From: Microgenomates group bacterium GW2011_GWC1_46_15
Lineage (GTDB): Bacteria > Patescibacteria > Microgenomatia > UBA1400 > UBA12028
NCBI GenBank assembly: GCA_001002285.1
Contig: LCLX01000003.1
Coordinates: 83,141-147,140 of the forward strand
DNA: 64,000 bases
Direction of reading: 5' to 3'
This document shows positions 41,987 to 51,981 of the stretch, in pieces. Made by a program: the position numbers and the translations under genes. Numbering within the stretch: the stretch's first letter is position 1; each line of letters starts with the position of its first letter. The notes under the pieces were generated by a model, which worked only from the letters and a program-made list of their open reading frames with translations, had not been told where the DNA came from and searched no databases.

Positions 41987-44332
41987 ATGGACAAAATATT
42001 GATCGCGACGCGTCTCCGCAAAAAAATCCGCCCCATTGTTGCCCGTTTTCGAAAAATCATGCGGGGAAAGTATCGTATACACATTTTAGTTGGTTTTACC
42101 TTTATTGTTATTGCGCTTATTGGCGCCATCGTGTTCCGCGACCTCCCTTCTCCAACAAAACTCAAAAATAATCAGATATTTTCGATTAGTTCAAAAATAT
42201 ATGATCGCAACGGCGCGCTACTGTATGAGATTTACGAGGATAAAAACAGAACGCCGATTGTATTGAAAGATCTTCCACCGTATGTATACCAGGCTTCTAT
42301 TGCAATTGAAGACCAGAATTTTTACAAACACATCGGGTTTGACGTATGGGGTATGTTCCGCGCCGCGCTCAACACCGTATTCCGGCAAAAACTACAAGGT
42401 GGTTCAACGATTACACAACAGTTAGTTAAAACAACGCTATTAGACCGCCAAAGAACACTTACGCGGAAGGCAAAAGAGGCGGTTCTTACGGTTGCAAGTG
42501 AAGTCATTTACTCAAAACAAGACATTTTGGAAATGTATATGAATAATATTCCATACGGTGGCACCGCGTGGGGTATTGAAGCGGCAGCACACACCTACTT
42601 TGATACAGACGCGCGCAACCTTTCGCTCGCCCAAGCAGCGTTGCTCGCCGGCTTGCCACAGTCACCCACCAGATACTCGCCGTTTGGAACAAATCCGCAG
42701 CTCGCAAAAGACCGCCAGCTTCAAGTCCTCCGCCGCATGGCAGAAGACAAATATATTACACAAGAACAAGCAGATAAAGCGGGACAGGAGCCACTTGTGT
42801 ATGCCATTTCAAAAACAAATATTAACGCTCCACACTTTGTCATGTATGTCCGCGATCAACTCGTGAATACGTACGGTGAAACGGTGGTAGCGCGTGGTGG
42901 ACTGCGGGTATATACAACGCTCGATCTTTCCTTGCACCAAGACGCGCAAGCTTCGCTTTCTGCCGAACTGACCAGATTGGACAAACGGAAATATAAAGTT
43001 GGAAACGGCGCGGCGCTCGTCACCTCTCCAAAGACCGGTGAAATTTTAGCAATGATTGGATCTCGCGATTTTTTTGATGCGACACACGACGGCCAAGTGA
43101 ACATCACGTTGCGCGAACGCCAACCAGGAAGTTCAATTAAGCCGATTAATGTTGTAACTGGATTCCAGTTAAAAAAACTCACCCCCGGGACAATGATTCT
43201 TGATATTCCGACATGTTTTCTCGTGGGAGGCCAAGCGCAATACTGTCCAAAAAACTATGACGGAGTTGCGCACGGACCCGTACAAACGCGTTTCTTCCTT
43301 GGGAACTCATACAACATTCCTGAAATAAAGGTCATTTCCATGAACACGCTGGAAAGCGTTGTCGCAACCGCCTCTGCCATGGGCATCACAACATGGAAAG
43401 ACCCGTCAAACTACGGGCTTTCTCTTGCGTTGGGCGGTGGTGAGGTGAAGATGGTGGACATGGCTGTGGCATTTGGAACGCTCGCGAACGAAGGAATAAA
43501 AGTTCCACTCCACTCTATTTTGAGGGTTGAGGATTTCCAAGGAAACGTGCTGGAACAGTACAAACCAGAAGAGACCGTGGCGGTGGTTGATACCTTAACA
43601 GATCATCCTGATACCCCGAGTCTTGGAGAGGCGACCCGCGTTCTTGACCGGCAGCCAGCCTATCTTGTTTCGCACATTTTATTGGATAACAGCGCGCGCG
43701 TTGGAGCGTTTGGTCCGTCTTCTGAACTGGTCATCCGCAACCAAGTTGTGAGCGCAAAAACTGGGACAACAAACGATCTGCGGGATAACTGGACGATTGG
43801 GTACACGCCGGACTATGTGACAACGGTGTGGGTAGGAAATAATGACAACACACCAATGAACCAGGCACTTGTTTCTGGAATTACCGGTGCCGCACCAATC
43901 TGGAATGATATTATGTCGCGCGTGTTACGAGGGAAAAAACCAGTGTGGCCGGCACTTCCGCCAGACATTATAAGTAAAGAAATTTGTACCGTGTCCGGCC
44001 TTCTTCCTAACCCTGACGCGCAGTGTTCAACCCGTACCGAATTCTTTTGGAAAGGAACCGAGCCCACCACAATTGAAAATGTTTTCCGTGATACATGGAT
44101 CGTTTCTACAACAGGTCTTCCACCAAAGGAGGGCGATCCCACAGATAATCTTGTCCTAGAGCGCCGCACACTTCTCTCCGATCCATTTACACATGATTTC
44201 TGCTTGGACTGCGTGCGACCAGTTGATGATAAAGGGAAAGTGGTGTATGAACAGCACATTGTTGATGTACAAAAATACTATGCAGGATATGACGAACGAC
44301 CCATCATTACCCCACCACCCAAACAACAATAA
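41987..44332 (+). CDS. Class A penicillin-binding protein (bifunctional), first copy
   Basis: The protein has about 781 residues: a cytoplasmic basic N-terminus, one membrane helix (HILVGFTFIVIALIGAIVF), then a GT51 glycosyltransferase domain (AIEDQNFYKHIGFDVWG with the catalytic Glu, QGGSTITQQLVKTTLL). The transpeptidase domain follows with SSIKP, SYN and KTGTTNDL motifs, in that order, and a Cys-containing tail. It polymerises and cross-links peptidoglycan. ATG 41987 is preferred to 41960, which lies nearer the divergent promoter. Confidence 0.93.
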   Translation: MDKILIATRLRKKIRPIVARFRKIMRGKYRIHILVGFTFIVIALIGAIVFRDLPSPTKLKNNQIFSISSKIYDRNGALLYEIYEDKNRTPIVLKDLPPYVYQASIAIEDQNFYKHIGFDVWGMFRAALNTVFRQKLQGGSTITQQLVKTTLLDRQRTLTRKAKEAVLTVASEVIYSKQDILEMYMNNIPYGGTAWGIEAAAHTYFDTDARNLSLAQAALLAGLPQSPTRYSPFGTNPQLAKDRQLQVLRRMAEDKYITQEQADKAGQEPLVYAISKTNINAPHFVMYVRDQLVNTYGETVVARGGLRVYTTLDLSLHQDAQASLSAELTRLDKRKYKVGNGAALVTSPKTGEILAMIGSRDFFDATHDGQVNITLRERQPGSSIKPINVVTGFQLKKLTPGTMILDIPTCFLVGGQAQYCPKNYDGVAHGPVQTRFFLGNSYNIPEIKVISMNTLESVVATASAMGITTWKDPSNYGLSLALGGGEVKMVDMAVAFGTLANEGIKVPLHSILRVEDFQGNVLEQYKPEETVAVVDTLTDHPDTPSLGEATRVLDRQPAYLVSHILLDNSARVGAFGPSSELVIRNQVVSAKTGTTNDLRDNWTIGYTPDYVTTVWVGNNDNTPMNQALVSGITGAAPIWNDIMSRVLRGKKPVWPALPPDIISKEICTVSGLLPNPDAQCSTRTEFFWKGTEPTTIENVFRDTWIVSTTGLPPKEGDPTDNLVLERRTLLSDPFTHDFCLDCVRPVDDKGKVVYEQHIVDVQKYYAGYDERPIITPPPKQQ

Positions 44333-45527
44333 AAAAATTAGGATTCCAACATTGTTGGCTCTTTTTTTTATTGGCATTGGACTAGCGTTCGCAACATTTG
44401 CCGGAACACGCATATATACCCAATATATGACCGCAAAGATTTCCCCCATGGGGGTTTCGCAACAGACGCTCTCTCGCGCTCCATCCACGTTTTCTCAGCA
44501 GAAAAAAATTGTGTATGGTTTCCTCCCCTACTGGACAATAAAAACTGCACAAATTCCGCAAACATTGACGCACATCGCATATTTTTCTTTGACCTTAGGA
44601 AAAAATGGATCATTTCTCACAAAACAAGATGGTGAGCTCGATCTCGGCTGGTATACATTCTCTTCCACCTCTCTCGAGGGTTTGCGGACGCTCATTAAAA
44701 ATCAGCATCAAAAATTAGACGTGGTTATTACGATGATGGATGCCGATGAGATCTCTGCATTCCTTTCTGATGCACGAGCACAACAAACAGCAATCACAAA
44801 CATTAAAACGCTTATAAAAACACAACCCATTAACGGCATCAATATTGACATTGAGTACGCTGGAACTGTTACTCCTGGGTTACGGAAACAGTTCTCTTCA
44901 TTTATGCAGTCTCTGTCACAAGAAATCAAACGACTCGACCCAACGATAGAACTTTCTGTTGACGTGTTCGCGGATGCGGCAATCAAAGAAAGAATTTGGG
45001 ATATCCCCGCACTCGCAAACTCAGTGAACTATATCGTGGTAATGGCATATGACTTTTTTCGCAGTTCATCCATCCAATCCGGGCCTGTTGCCCCTCTTTT
45101 TGGCAGCGAGAAAAACCGGTGGGACACTGATATCGCGCAGAATCTCAAAGCATATCTTGATCTCGTTCCTCCAGAACGCATTTTACTTGGCATTCCTTTT
45201 TATGGATACGAGTGGCAAACAACCTCAAGTGATCCGGGCGCGCTTACATATCCAAAAAGTGGTGGGCTCGCGACATACAAGCGCGTGCGCAAGTTGATTG
45301 ATGATCTTGGACTCCGCGAGCAGTGGGACTCCGATGCGTTTTCTCCATATCTTTCGTATGAGGAGAATGGAAAAACACAAATGATTTATTATGAAAACTC
45401 GCGGTCGCTCTCGTACAAACTCGATTTAGTAAATCAGGCTGAGTTTGGTGGTATCGCAATTTGGGCATTGGGATATGATGGTGAAAATCCGGAGTTGTGG
45501 ACGGTGATTCAGCAGAAATTTAAGTAG
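44280..45527 (+). CDS. GH18-like cell-wall glycosidase
   Basis: The 415-residue protein has a membrane anchor (about 24-44) and a GH18 barrel beginning YGFLPYWTI. The active-site strand reads INGINIDIEYAG, keeping the terminal Asp-x-Glu pair while the earlier aspartates of DxxDxDxE are Asn. Later blocks YIVVMAYDFF and LLGIPFYGYEW match spore-germination-type hydrolases of the YaaH group. It overlaps the first PBP gene by 53 bp, consistent with joint cell-wall remodelling. Confidence 0.8.
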   Translation: MQDMTNDPSLPHHPNNNKKIRIPTLLALFFIGIGLAFATFAGTRIYTQYMTAKISPMGVSQQTLSRAPSTFSQQKKIVYGFLPYWTIKTAQIPQTLTHIAYFSLTLGKNGSFLTKQDGELDLGWYTFSSTSLEGLRTLIKNQHQKLDVVITMMDADEISAFLSDARAQQTAITNIKTLIKTQPINGINIDIEYAGTVTPGLRKQFSSFMQSLSQEIKRLDPTIELSVDVFADAAIKERIWDIPALANSVNYIVVMAYDFFRSSSIQSGPVAPLFGSEKNRWDTDIAQNLKAYLDLVPPERILLGIPFYGYEWQTTSSDPGALTYPKSGGLATYKRVRKLIDDLGLREQWDSDAFSPYLSYEENGKTQMIYYENSRSLSYKLDLVNQAEFGGIAIWALGYDGENPELWTVIQQKFK

Positions 45528-45584
45528 GCGCGTCCGCATAGAGAGTGAAGTTTTTCTTTCAATCTGGCTAACTCAAAATATTCC

Positions 45585-45593
45585 TGATACAAT
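45585..45593 (+). promoter_or_regulatory. Extended -10 promoter of the second PBP gene
   Basis: TGATACAAT gives an extended -10 (TGn plus TACAAT at 45588-45593). The leader to the ATG at 45639 is about 40 nt and contains AAAAAGG. Confidence 0.45.
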
Positions 45594-45638
45594 CGCGCAA
45601 ATTGCATAACTTCTAAAAAGGTTTAAAAAGACAAACTC

Positions 45639-48029
45639 ATGAGAAAAAAACCAAATCAATCATTCAATACTAGAGCTTTTTTCTTTTCTCTTCTCCGCTT
45701 TCCGTTGAGCATCCTCGTATTTTTTGGCCGACCCTTTTACTATGCATGTACATTTCTCCTGCTCTATATCTATGCGTTTAGCATCATTTCTGTTCCCACA
45801 TTATGGGAGCAATTGAAACAAAAAATTCCCAAAAAGGGAAAAGTTCCGCGGAAACCCCCTGAGCTCGTTTTGCGCTTTCCCTCGCTTTCTCCATCCGCGT
45901 TACTGCGTGGAACACCCACCGTCATGTACTCTGGTATTGCGGCGATTTTTATGCTTACCGCGCTCACCACATTTTCATATTTTTATATTTTCAAAGACTT
46001 ACCTTCTCCAAAAGAACTCATCACGCGCAAACAAATTCTCACAACAAAAATATATGACCGTAATCACGTGGTGTTGTACAAAATGTTTAAAGACGAAAAC
46101 CGTACACTTGTTCCGCTTTCTACTGTTCCCATTCCACTTCAGCAGGCAACTATCGCAATTGAGGATAAAGATTTTTACGCGCATGGGGGGTTTTCTCTTC
46201 GCGGTATCGCGCGGGCAATGGTGGCGAATATTCAAGGGAAAAAAATTGAAGGCGGTTCAACAATTACACAACAACTCATTAAAAATACTCTGCTTACACC
46301 AGAAAAAACATTACGGAGAAAAATCCGCGAAGTCATTCTTTCTGTGATGGTTGAAGCAATGGTTAACAAAGAAAAGATTTTGGAAATGTATTTTAACGAA
46401 GTATCGTATGGTGGATCAGTCTATGGCGTAGAAGAAGCGAGCCGCCGGTACTTTGATAAAAGCGTCCGCGATCTTTCGTTAGCAGAAAGCGCGTACCTCG
46501 CGGGGCTTCCTCAAGCACCAAGCGCGTTTTCTCCGTTTGGGCCAACGCCAGAGCTTGGGTTTACACGCCAACAACAAGTGCTTCAACGCATGGTTGAAGA
46601 CGGATACATTACGCAAGAACACGCTACAAAAGCAAGTGAAGAAAAGTTGGTGTTCCGCGCGGATATTAATGATATTAAAGCGCCACACTTTGTGATGTAT
46701 GTGCGCGATCTTCTTGCAAAACAGTTTGGCGAAGACACTGTTTCTCAAGGTGGCTTAGAAGTCGTCACAACATTGGATTACGGGGTTCAGCAAGCAGCGG
46801 AAAAGGCAGTAGATCAAGAGATGGCACGTGTGCAAAGATTCCACATTACGAATGGCGCAACGCTCGTGACAAATCCAAAAGACGGGGAAATTCTTGCTAT
46901 GGTGGGAAGCCGCAACTACTTCGATATCGCGCGTGACGGTCAAGTGAACGTCACAATCCGGCCAAGACAACCAGGAAGTTCGATCAAGCCGCTCACCTAC
47001 GCCACCGCGTTTGAGCACGGCTTTACTCCATCAACAATTTTGGATGACTCTCCTGTGACATACACCACGATTGGTTCACCTCCATACTCGCCAAAAAATT
47101 ACGACGGAGCGTTCCATGGAAAAGTCCCCGTGCGCATTGCGCTTGCGAGTTCATACAACATTCCAGCGGTCAAAACGCTTGCGACGATCGGTATTAAAAC
47201 AGTGGTGGAAAAAGCGCGGGAGATGGGAATTACGACTTGGGAAGATCAGCGCGCGTCACAGTTTGGTTTATCGCTCACACTTGGCGGAGGAGAGGTCAAG
47301 ATGACCGATATGGCAATGTTGTATGGGACGTTTGCAAACAACGGAATGTCTGTTCCACTCAATCCATTTTTGCTGATTAAAAACGCGAAGGGCGAGGTAT
47401 TGTACAAGAATCCCTGCCCAGCCGATCCACAAACCAACCCATGCGGTGGCAAACGCTCGTTAGATCCCCGTATTGCGTACCAAATCACAAACATTTTGGC
47501 GGATAACGCGGCGCGTGCGCCGGCATTTGGCATGAACTCCGTCCTTACTATCCAAAAACAGCAAGTCGCGGTAAAAACCGGCACAACAAACAGCATGCGG
47601 GATAACTGGACACTCGGGTACACAACAAACAGGCTCGTGGCAGTATGGGTTGGGAACAACGACAACTCTCCAATGAGTTATGTTGCCTCAGGAATCACTG
47701 GAGCATCGCCGATTTGGAACGCGGTCATGCGTAGCCTTCTTGATGAAACGCGTCCACACACATTTGGATCTGCTCCCGATGGGTTAATAAAAAAGCGTAT
47801 CTGCGTTCCCACGGGCACCCTATCGTGTCAGGCGTGTCCTGTTCAGCGTGATGACTACTTTATTCTCGGAACAGAGCCAAAAACTGCATGCAAAAATGAG
47901 ACGTTTGCACCACCAGAACAACCTCCCGCTGATGGTACACAGAATCAAACACCGCCCACTCCACAACCACGGAATATTCAACCACTCCCAAGAAATACTA
48001 TTCTCGACGGGGCAACAACAGGCCAATAG
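45639..48029 (+). CDS. Class A penicillin-binding protein (bifunctional), second copy
   Basis: The 796-residue protein has a basic N-terminus, two hydrophobic segments (about 20-50 and 92-115), a GT51 domain (AIEDKDFYAHGGFSLRG, EGGSTITQQLIKNTLL) and a transpeptidase domain with SSIKP, SSYN and VKTGTTNSM. It is paralogous to the first PBP but has a longer N-terminus and a Pro/Gln-rich tail with two Cys pairs (CQACPVQRDD). Having two class A PBPs with GH18 between them suggests a division of labour, for example elongation and division. Confidence 0.93.
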   Translation: MRKKPNQSFNTRAFFFSLLRFPLSILVFFGRPFYYACTFLLLYIYAFSIISVPTLWEQLKQKIPKKGKVPRKPPELVLRFPSLSPSALLRGTPTVMYSGIAAIFMLTALTTFSYFYIFKDLPSPKELITRKQILTTKIYDRNHVVLYKMFKDENRTLVPLSTVPIPLQQATIAIEDKDFYAHGGFSLRGIARAMVANIQGKKIEGGSTITQQLIKNTLLTPEKTLRRKIREVILSVMVEAMVNKEKILEMYFNEVSYGGSVYGVEEASRRYFDKSVRDLSLAESAYLAGLPQAPSAFSPFGPTPELGFTRQQQVLQRMVEDGYITQEHATKASEEKLVFRADINDIKAPHFVMYVRDLLAKQFGEDTVSQGGLEVVTTLDYGVQQAAEKAVDQEMARVQRFHITNGATLVTNPKDGEILAMVGSRNYFDIARDGQVNVTIRPRQPGSSIKPLTYATAFEHGFTPSTILDDSPVTYTTIGSPPYSPKNYDGAFHGKVPVRIALASSYNIPAVKTLATIGIKTVVEKAREMGITTWEDQRASQFGLSLTLGGGEVKMTDMAMLYGTFANNGMSVPLNPFLLIKNAKGEVLYKNPCPADPQTNPCGGKRSLDPRIAYQITNILADNAARAPAFGMNSVLTIQKQQVAVKTGTTNSMRDNWTLGYTTNRLVAVWVGNNDNSPMSYVASGITGASPIWNAVMRSLLDETRPHTFGSAPDGLIKKRICVPTGTLSCQACPVQRDDYFILGTEPKTACKNETFAPPEQPPADGTQNQTPPTPQPRNIQPLPRNTILDGATTGQ

Positions 48030-48051
48030 AAATGTGCGTTAGTTGGTTTTA

Positions 48052-48219
48052 TTAGTTTGTTTGCAAGCTCCAAAAGTAGTACGAAAACAGTACACTCAGA
48101 AAAAATAGCGCAAACACGACCCACTGGCCGCGTTTCGCGCGTTCTTCATCACGCACAATAATCTTGCGTGGATTTTGCTTTGTTTTTTCCTTTTCATTCT
48201 TTATTTCTTTTTTTGCCAT
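48052..48219 (-). CDS. Small single-pass membrane protein (55 aa)
   Basis: The ATG at 48219 opens a 55-codon frame: a highly basic N-terminus (MAKKEIKNEKEKTKQNPRKI), then EERAKRGQW and one membrane helix (VVFALFFLSVLFSYYFW), ending in TAA. The basic half would be cytoplasmic. It lies between cmk and the PBP, 18 bp beyond the cmk stop. No family is recognised; the composition argues for a real gene. Confidence 0.6.
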   Translation of the reverse strand: MAKKEIKNEKEKTKQNPRKIIVRDEERAKRGQWVVFALFFLSVLFSYYFWSLQTN

Positions 48220-48237
48220 ATATGTAACCTTACTTAT

Positions 48238-48927
48238 TTAGCTTTGTTGAAGCGTCTTTACCCGCTTTTCTATTATATCCACAACTTCATCAATGGTCAG
48301 CGGACTCGTGTCCAATACCCAAGCGCCCTCTACAATATGCAGTGGATCAACATCACGGTGCATGTCTCGGTTATCGCGTTCCTGAATATCGCGCAGAACA
48401 TCTTTGTATGATGTATCCGTCCCGCGGGTGAGGAGTTCCGAGTGTCTCCGTTTTGCACGTACCTCAAGTGTCGCGTCCAGATAAATTTTTAACTGGGCTT
48501 CGGGAAGAACGCGAAACGTAATATCTCTCCCCTCCATCACCACGTCTGTTGTTCTCGCGATGTTCCTTTGTTGTTCAACCAATACTTTACGAACATGTTG
48601 AAACTGCGACACAATAGACGATCCCCTACTCATCTCTTCTGTGCGGATTGCCCAAGAAACGTCTTCTCCATCTAATAATACGGTGATTTGGCGGCCATCT
48701 TTTTCATTTTCTAATGGATTACGCAACGTGATCGTGTGTTTTCCAAGCATTTCGACGAGTTTTGCTTCGTCATTCCAGTCAACGCCCTGCTGTTTTGCCA
48801 ATAACGCCGTTGTGCGGTACATCGCGCCAGTATCAACATAGAGAAAACCAAGTCTTGAGGCGAGAAGACGCGCCACCGTGCCTTTTCCGGCCGCAACGGG
48901 ACCATCAATTGCTATCTGCAGTGGCAT
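48238..48927 (-). CDS. cmk: Cytidylate kinase
   Basis: The 229-residue kinase starts MPLQIAIDGPVAAGKGTVARLLA, with the P-loop at residues 9-17, then LYVDTGAMYRT, VMEGRDITFRVLP and the lid region with RAKRRHSELLTRG. It phosphorylates CMP and dCMP. The ATG at 48927 has GAGGGG 8 nt upstream; a GTG two codons earlier is less likely. Confidence 0.94.
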   Translation of the reverse strand: MPLQIAIDGPVAAGKGTVARLLASRLGFLYVDTGAMYRTTALLAKQQGVDWNDEAKLVEMLGKHTITLRNPLENEKDGRQITVLLDGEDVSWAIRTEEMSRGSSIVSQFQHVRKVLVEQQRNIARTTDVVMEGRDITFRVLPEAQLKIYLDATLEVRAKRRHSELLTRGTDTSYKDVLRDIQERDNRDMHRDVDPLHIVEGAWVLDTSPLTIDEVVDIIEKRVKTLQQS

Positions 48928-48944
48928 ATCCACCCCTCATTCAT

Positions 48945-49169
48945 TTATCTGCGTCTTTTTGAAGACTTCTTCGATGGTGTGCTACCCATCCGGCAATTCT
49001 CACAGCTTCCGGAAAGTCCAACGAGTCCGATAACCACAAGCACAACTGGCCAGAACTTCCACAACCCCGCTGGGAGTACGCCAATGTTGACCATCATAAC
49101 TAAAACACCGACAAAAATAAGTGTCAGTGGCCAAAACAATGTACTATTGTACCCGCAATTTCCACACAT
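48945..49169 (-). CDS. LiaF/DUF5668-like small membrane protein
   Basis: The 74-residue protein has CGNCGYN at the N-terminus, two close helices (FWPLTLIFVGVLVMMVNIGV and FWPVVLVVIGLVGL), then SCENCRMG and a basic serine-rich end. The double FWP helix hairpin is typical of the LiaF/DUF5668 transmembrane unit. The CxxC pairs at both ends could bind metal. The function is unknown. Confidence 0.65.
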   Translation of the reverse strand: MCGNCGYNSTLFWPLTLIFVGVLVMMVNIGVLPAGLWKFWPVVLVVIGLVGLSGSCENCRMGSTPSKKSSKRRR

Positions 49170-49220
49170 AATTCCTCCTTTTACCTTCGCGTCTGCGAAT
49201 GGACAGTATTTGTATATTCA

Positions 49221-50180
49221 CTATAGCAAGGGTGGGGTGGGATTCGCAAGATCAATAGAGGAGAGCAGTCCCTTTTTCGCCCCCATCTGTTGAACCACCG
49301 CGGCCGCTTCTTCCTTCCCCATCTCAATTGCTTCAACCAATGTTTTTTCTTTTAACAAGCCTGCGATACATCCACTCGCGAACGCATCACCCGCACCAGT
49401 TTCCTGCACAACTTTGACCTCTTTTGCAGAATACTCAGAACATTTTCCATCAACACAGTACTTCCCGCCGTTTTTTCCGTCCGTCACAATGCTTATGTGC
49501 GGGCCAACAATACACCATTCAGACTTCCAGTCGCTTTCCTGCGTTAAATCTTTTCCTAACACCATGCCTGCTTCTTTCCGATTGATGAATAACACGCGGA
49601 CAGCCGACAAATCTGGTTTGAGCTCACCACTCTTTATGCGTTCCAACTCCCAGTTTCCCGGGTTCCAACTCAAGGGCACTTGGTGTTCTTTACACCATGT
49701 TAGCGTGTTCGTCATAAGTTCAGCGTTTCCAACCGAAGACAAATGAATCCACTTGGTTTGTAACGTATCCCACCTCACATCAGTACCCTCAAGCATGCGG
49801 GAAGCACCGCGGTACACTAGGGCGGTGCGCGCACCATCCTGCGAAATAAGTAAGGCAGAAATCGCGGTATGTTCCCCTGAAACTTTTACTACCTGCGAAA
49901 CATCTACTTTGGCGTCTGTTAAGTCCTTCATGACAGTCTGACCCGCAACATCGTCACCAATTTCAGTAATGCACGATGATGAAAAACCCAGTTTAGCCAA
50001 CGCAACCGCGACATTTGTTGCCGCCCCACCACTGGAAATCTCGGCGTGTTCGACATCAAGTTTTTCGTTGTACACCTCACACAACGCGGTTGAACCATCT
50101 TTTTCAATCAACTTAAATTGAGAAGATTGAAAGAAAATATCGAGTGTTGCTCCGCCAATTGTTACGATATCAAACATCAT
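49221..50180 (-). CDS. PfkB-family carbohydrate kinase
   Basis: The 319-residue sugar kinase has FDIVTIGGATLDIFF at the N-terminus, EISSGGAATNVAVALAKLG, and the catalytic signature ETGAGDAFASGCIAGLL near residue 260 with its Asp base. The family phosphorylates ribose, fructose or nucleosides. It is encoded upstream of LOG, Rpe and RpiB, so a pentose substrate is plausible but not shown. Confidence 0.85.
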   Translation of the reverse strand: MMFDIVTIGGATLDIFFQSSQFKLIEKDGSTALCEVYNEKLDVEHAEISSGGAATNVAVALAKLGFSSSCITEIGDDVAGQTVMKDLTDAKVDVSQVVKVSGEHTAISALLISQDGARTALVYRGASRMLEGTDVRWDTLQTKWIHLSSVGNAELMTNTLTWCKEHQVPLSWNPGNWELERIKSGELKPDLSAVRVLFINRKEAGMVLGKDLTQESDWKSEWCIVGPHISIVTDGKNGGKYCVDGKCSEYSAKEVKVVQETGAGDAFASGCIAGLLKEKTLVEAIEMGKEEAAAVVQQMGAKKGLLSSIDLANPTPPLL

Positions 50181-50201
50181 TTCCCTTCATTTTCACTTTT
50201 C

Positions 50202-50858
50202 TTATGTTGCGCTGTTGTGATTCATCGCAGAAAATTCCGCATCAAACATCCTAAACGCATCCACCACTTCCTGCGGCGTGGTCGCGATGCGGAACACGTC
50301 TTTTTCGTTCCCACGCATCATCATGTTTTCCGTAATAACATCAACAATCTTGTGCCAAAATGCCCCGTACAGCACAAACGGCTTGTGGTGGCCATAATAG
50401 AGCCGCGCCATGACCCATGCCGTTCCGAGTTCCGAAATTGTTCCCGTACCACCGTTAAAAATAACGTACGCGTCTCCGTGTTCCATCAGCTTAAACATAC
50501 GTTCGATGTAGTTTTGCGTAATGATTTCTGTACCCGCGATGTTCCCAACATACCGCCCCTCAAAACCCGGGGCATCTTGTGGGTAAAACGTCACCGCGAT
50601 TGTTTCTCCACGCACCGCTTGCGCGCCTTTTGTCGCGGCGTCCATCACGCCTGGTCCACCGCCGTCCACAATCGTCATACCTTGGCTCGCTAAAACTTTT
50701 GCAACCTCAAACGCCTCTTTATATAGTGGTGAGTCTGGTTTGGCATCTGCGAATCCAAAAAATGCGACGTTATGGATTTTTTTCATGAGCTGGTAGTGTT
50801 CTTCGCGCGAGTTCTCCGCGCGATCGTGTAGGACGTGGACTGATTTTGTTGGTTTCAT
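50202..50858 (-). CDS. LOG-family protein
   Basis: The 218-residue Rossmann-fold protein has VDGGGPGVMDAATKGAQ and FNGGTGTISELGTAW, close to the paired motifs of LOG proteins, which release a base from a nucleotide 5'-monophosphate. The usual PGGxGTxxE reads NGGTGTISE here. An N-terminal leader of about 25 residues precedes the fold; ATG 50786 would remove it. It lies 18 bp after rpe's gene start region on the same strand. Confidence 0.8.
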   Translation of the reverse strand: MKPTKSVHVLHDRAENSREEHYQLMKKIHNVAFFGFADAKPDSPLYKEAFEVAKVLASQGMTIVDGGGPGVMDAATKGAQAVRGETIAVTFYPQDAPGFEGRYVGNIAGTEIITQNYIERMFKLMEHGDAYVIFNGGTGTISELGTAWVMARLYYGHHKPFVLYGAFWHKIVDVITENMMMRGNEKDVFRIATTPQEVVDAFRMFDAEFSAMNHNSAT

Positions 50859-50876
50859 ATGTTTTCCTCTATGTTT

Positions 50877-51524
50877 CTACGATAGCACAGTCAGCTGATG
50901 AAGTGCTTCATATATATCTTGTGCTTTCCACAAAAAACTGCCGACGGCAAGCGACTCTGCCCCAGCTTTTTTGCACAAAAGCGCGGTTTCCGGACGAATT
51001 CCACCATCAACGCTGATTTCAAACGACAAACTTTCTGCAATTTTTTTCTGTTTGGCATGTTGAATTTTTTCCAACGCACTTTCTTCAAATTTTTCTCCTT
51101 GAAATCCCGCGTGAATTGTCATAATTTGCAGAACGTCAATATTTTTCCAGCTTTCTGTATCAACCGCAACAAGCGGTGTATACAGATCGAGTGAGAGACC
51201 AACGCGCCACCCAAAACTTTTAACGTGCTCGATAAACGCCGCTTGTGAAGACATACGCTCAACTTGCGCAATCACTGTCCGCATACCCCGCAACTCTTGG
51301 CACTCCACAACATCGTTGATTGGATCAACCGTTTGCAAATGGACATCAATGGACAACCCTTTCCAGTCCAGTGTCTGGGCGTCAACCGGAGTACATGTGA
51401 TGTTATCAACAAACTCGCCATCCATAATATCAAGCTGAATCACGGAAACTTCTCCTGCAACAAGATTAATTTGGTGTTGGGCGAGTTTGAGCGAGTCGGT
51501 CAAAATTGTCGGGTAAATATTCAT
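50877..51524 (-). CDS. Ribulose-phosphate 3-epimerase
   Basis: The 215-residue TIM barrel has MNIYPTILTDS, VIQLDIMDGEFVDN with a catalytic Asp, IDVHLQTVDP, MTIHAGFQGEKF and FEISVDGGIRPETA. It interconverts ribulose-5-P and xylulose-5-P. The motifs diverge from the common form (HAGFQG in place of HPGFGG), but metal ligands are present. The start ATG lies 2 bp after the RpiB stop, so the two are coupled. Confidence 0.87.
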   Translation of the reverse strand: MNIYPTILTDSLKLAQHQINLVAGEVSVIQLDIMDGEFVDNITCTPVDAQTLDWKGLSIDVHLQTVDPINDVVECQELRGMRTVIAQVERMSSQAAFIEHVKSFGWRVGLSLDLYTPLVAVDTESWKNIDVLQIMTIHAGFQGEKFEESALEKIQHAKQKKIAESLSFEISVDGGIRPETALLCKKAGAESLAVGSFLWKAQDIYEALHQLTVLS

Positions 51525-51525
51525 G

Positions 51526-51957
51526 TTATACATCAAGCATCGCTATCCTGTGCACATGGCGCTCTTCTCCAGAAAATGGTGTTTCGAGAAATGTTTTGAT
51601 GATTGTTTTTGCCTGATTCTCGTTGAGCCAATCCGCGGCAAGTGAAAGGATATTTGCGTTGTTTTTTTTGCGCGCGAGAAGCGCGGACTCAACCGTTGTG
51701 CAGTCAACCGCGCGGACTCCTTTCAACCGATTCGCCGCTATCGCCATGCCTCCACCGCTCCGGCAAAACAGCACCGCTTTTCCATCAGGATCAGCGAGTA
51801 CTTTTTTTGCTGCGGAAGTAGCAAAGGCTGGATAGTCATCTCCTGGATCCAGCGTTAACGCGCCAACGTCTTCGTATGGGACTCCCCACTCACCAAGCCA
51901 TAACTTTGCTTTTTCTTTAAGTGCAAAACCGCCGTGATCAGCTCCTAGGAATACCAT
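51526..51957 (-). CDS. rpiB: Ribose-5-phosphate isomerase B
   Basis: The 143-residue enzyme starts MVFLGADHGGFALKEKAK and holds the active-site VLFCRSGGGMAIAANRLKG (Cys base and phosphate loop). It converts ribulose-5-P to ribose-5-P. The ATG at 51957 has GGAG nine nt upstream; ATG 51972 would add five residues. With Rpe and split transketolase it completes most of the non-oxidative pentose phosphate branch. Confidence 0.92.
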   Translation of the reverse strand: MVFLGADHGGFALKEKAKLWLGEWGVPYEDVGALTLDPGDDYPAFATSAAKKVLADPDGKAVLFCRSGGGMAIAANRLKGVRAVDCTTVESALLARKKNNANILSLAADWLNENQAKTIIKTFLETPFSGEERHVHRIAMLDV

Positions 51958-51981
51958 AAGTACATGCTCCATTATGCGTTT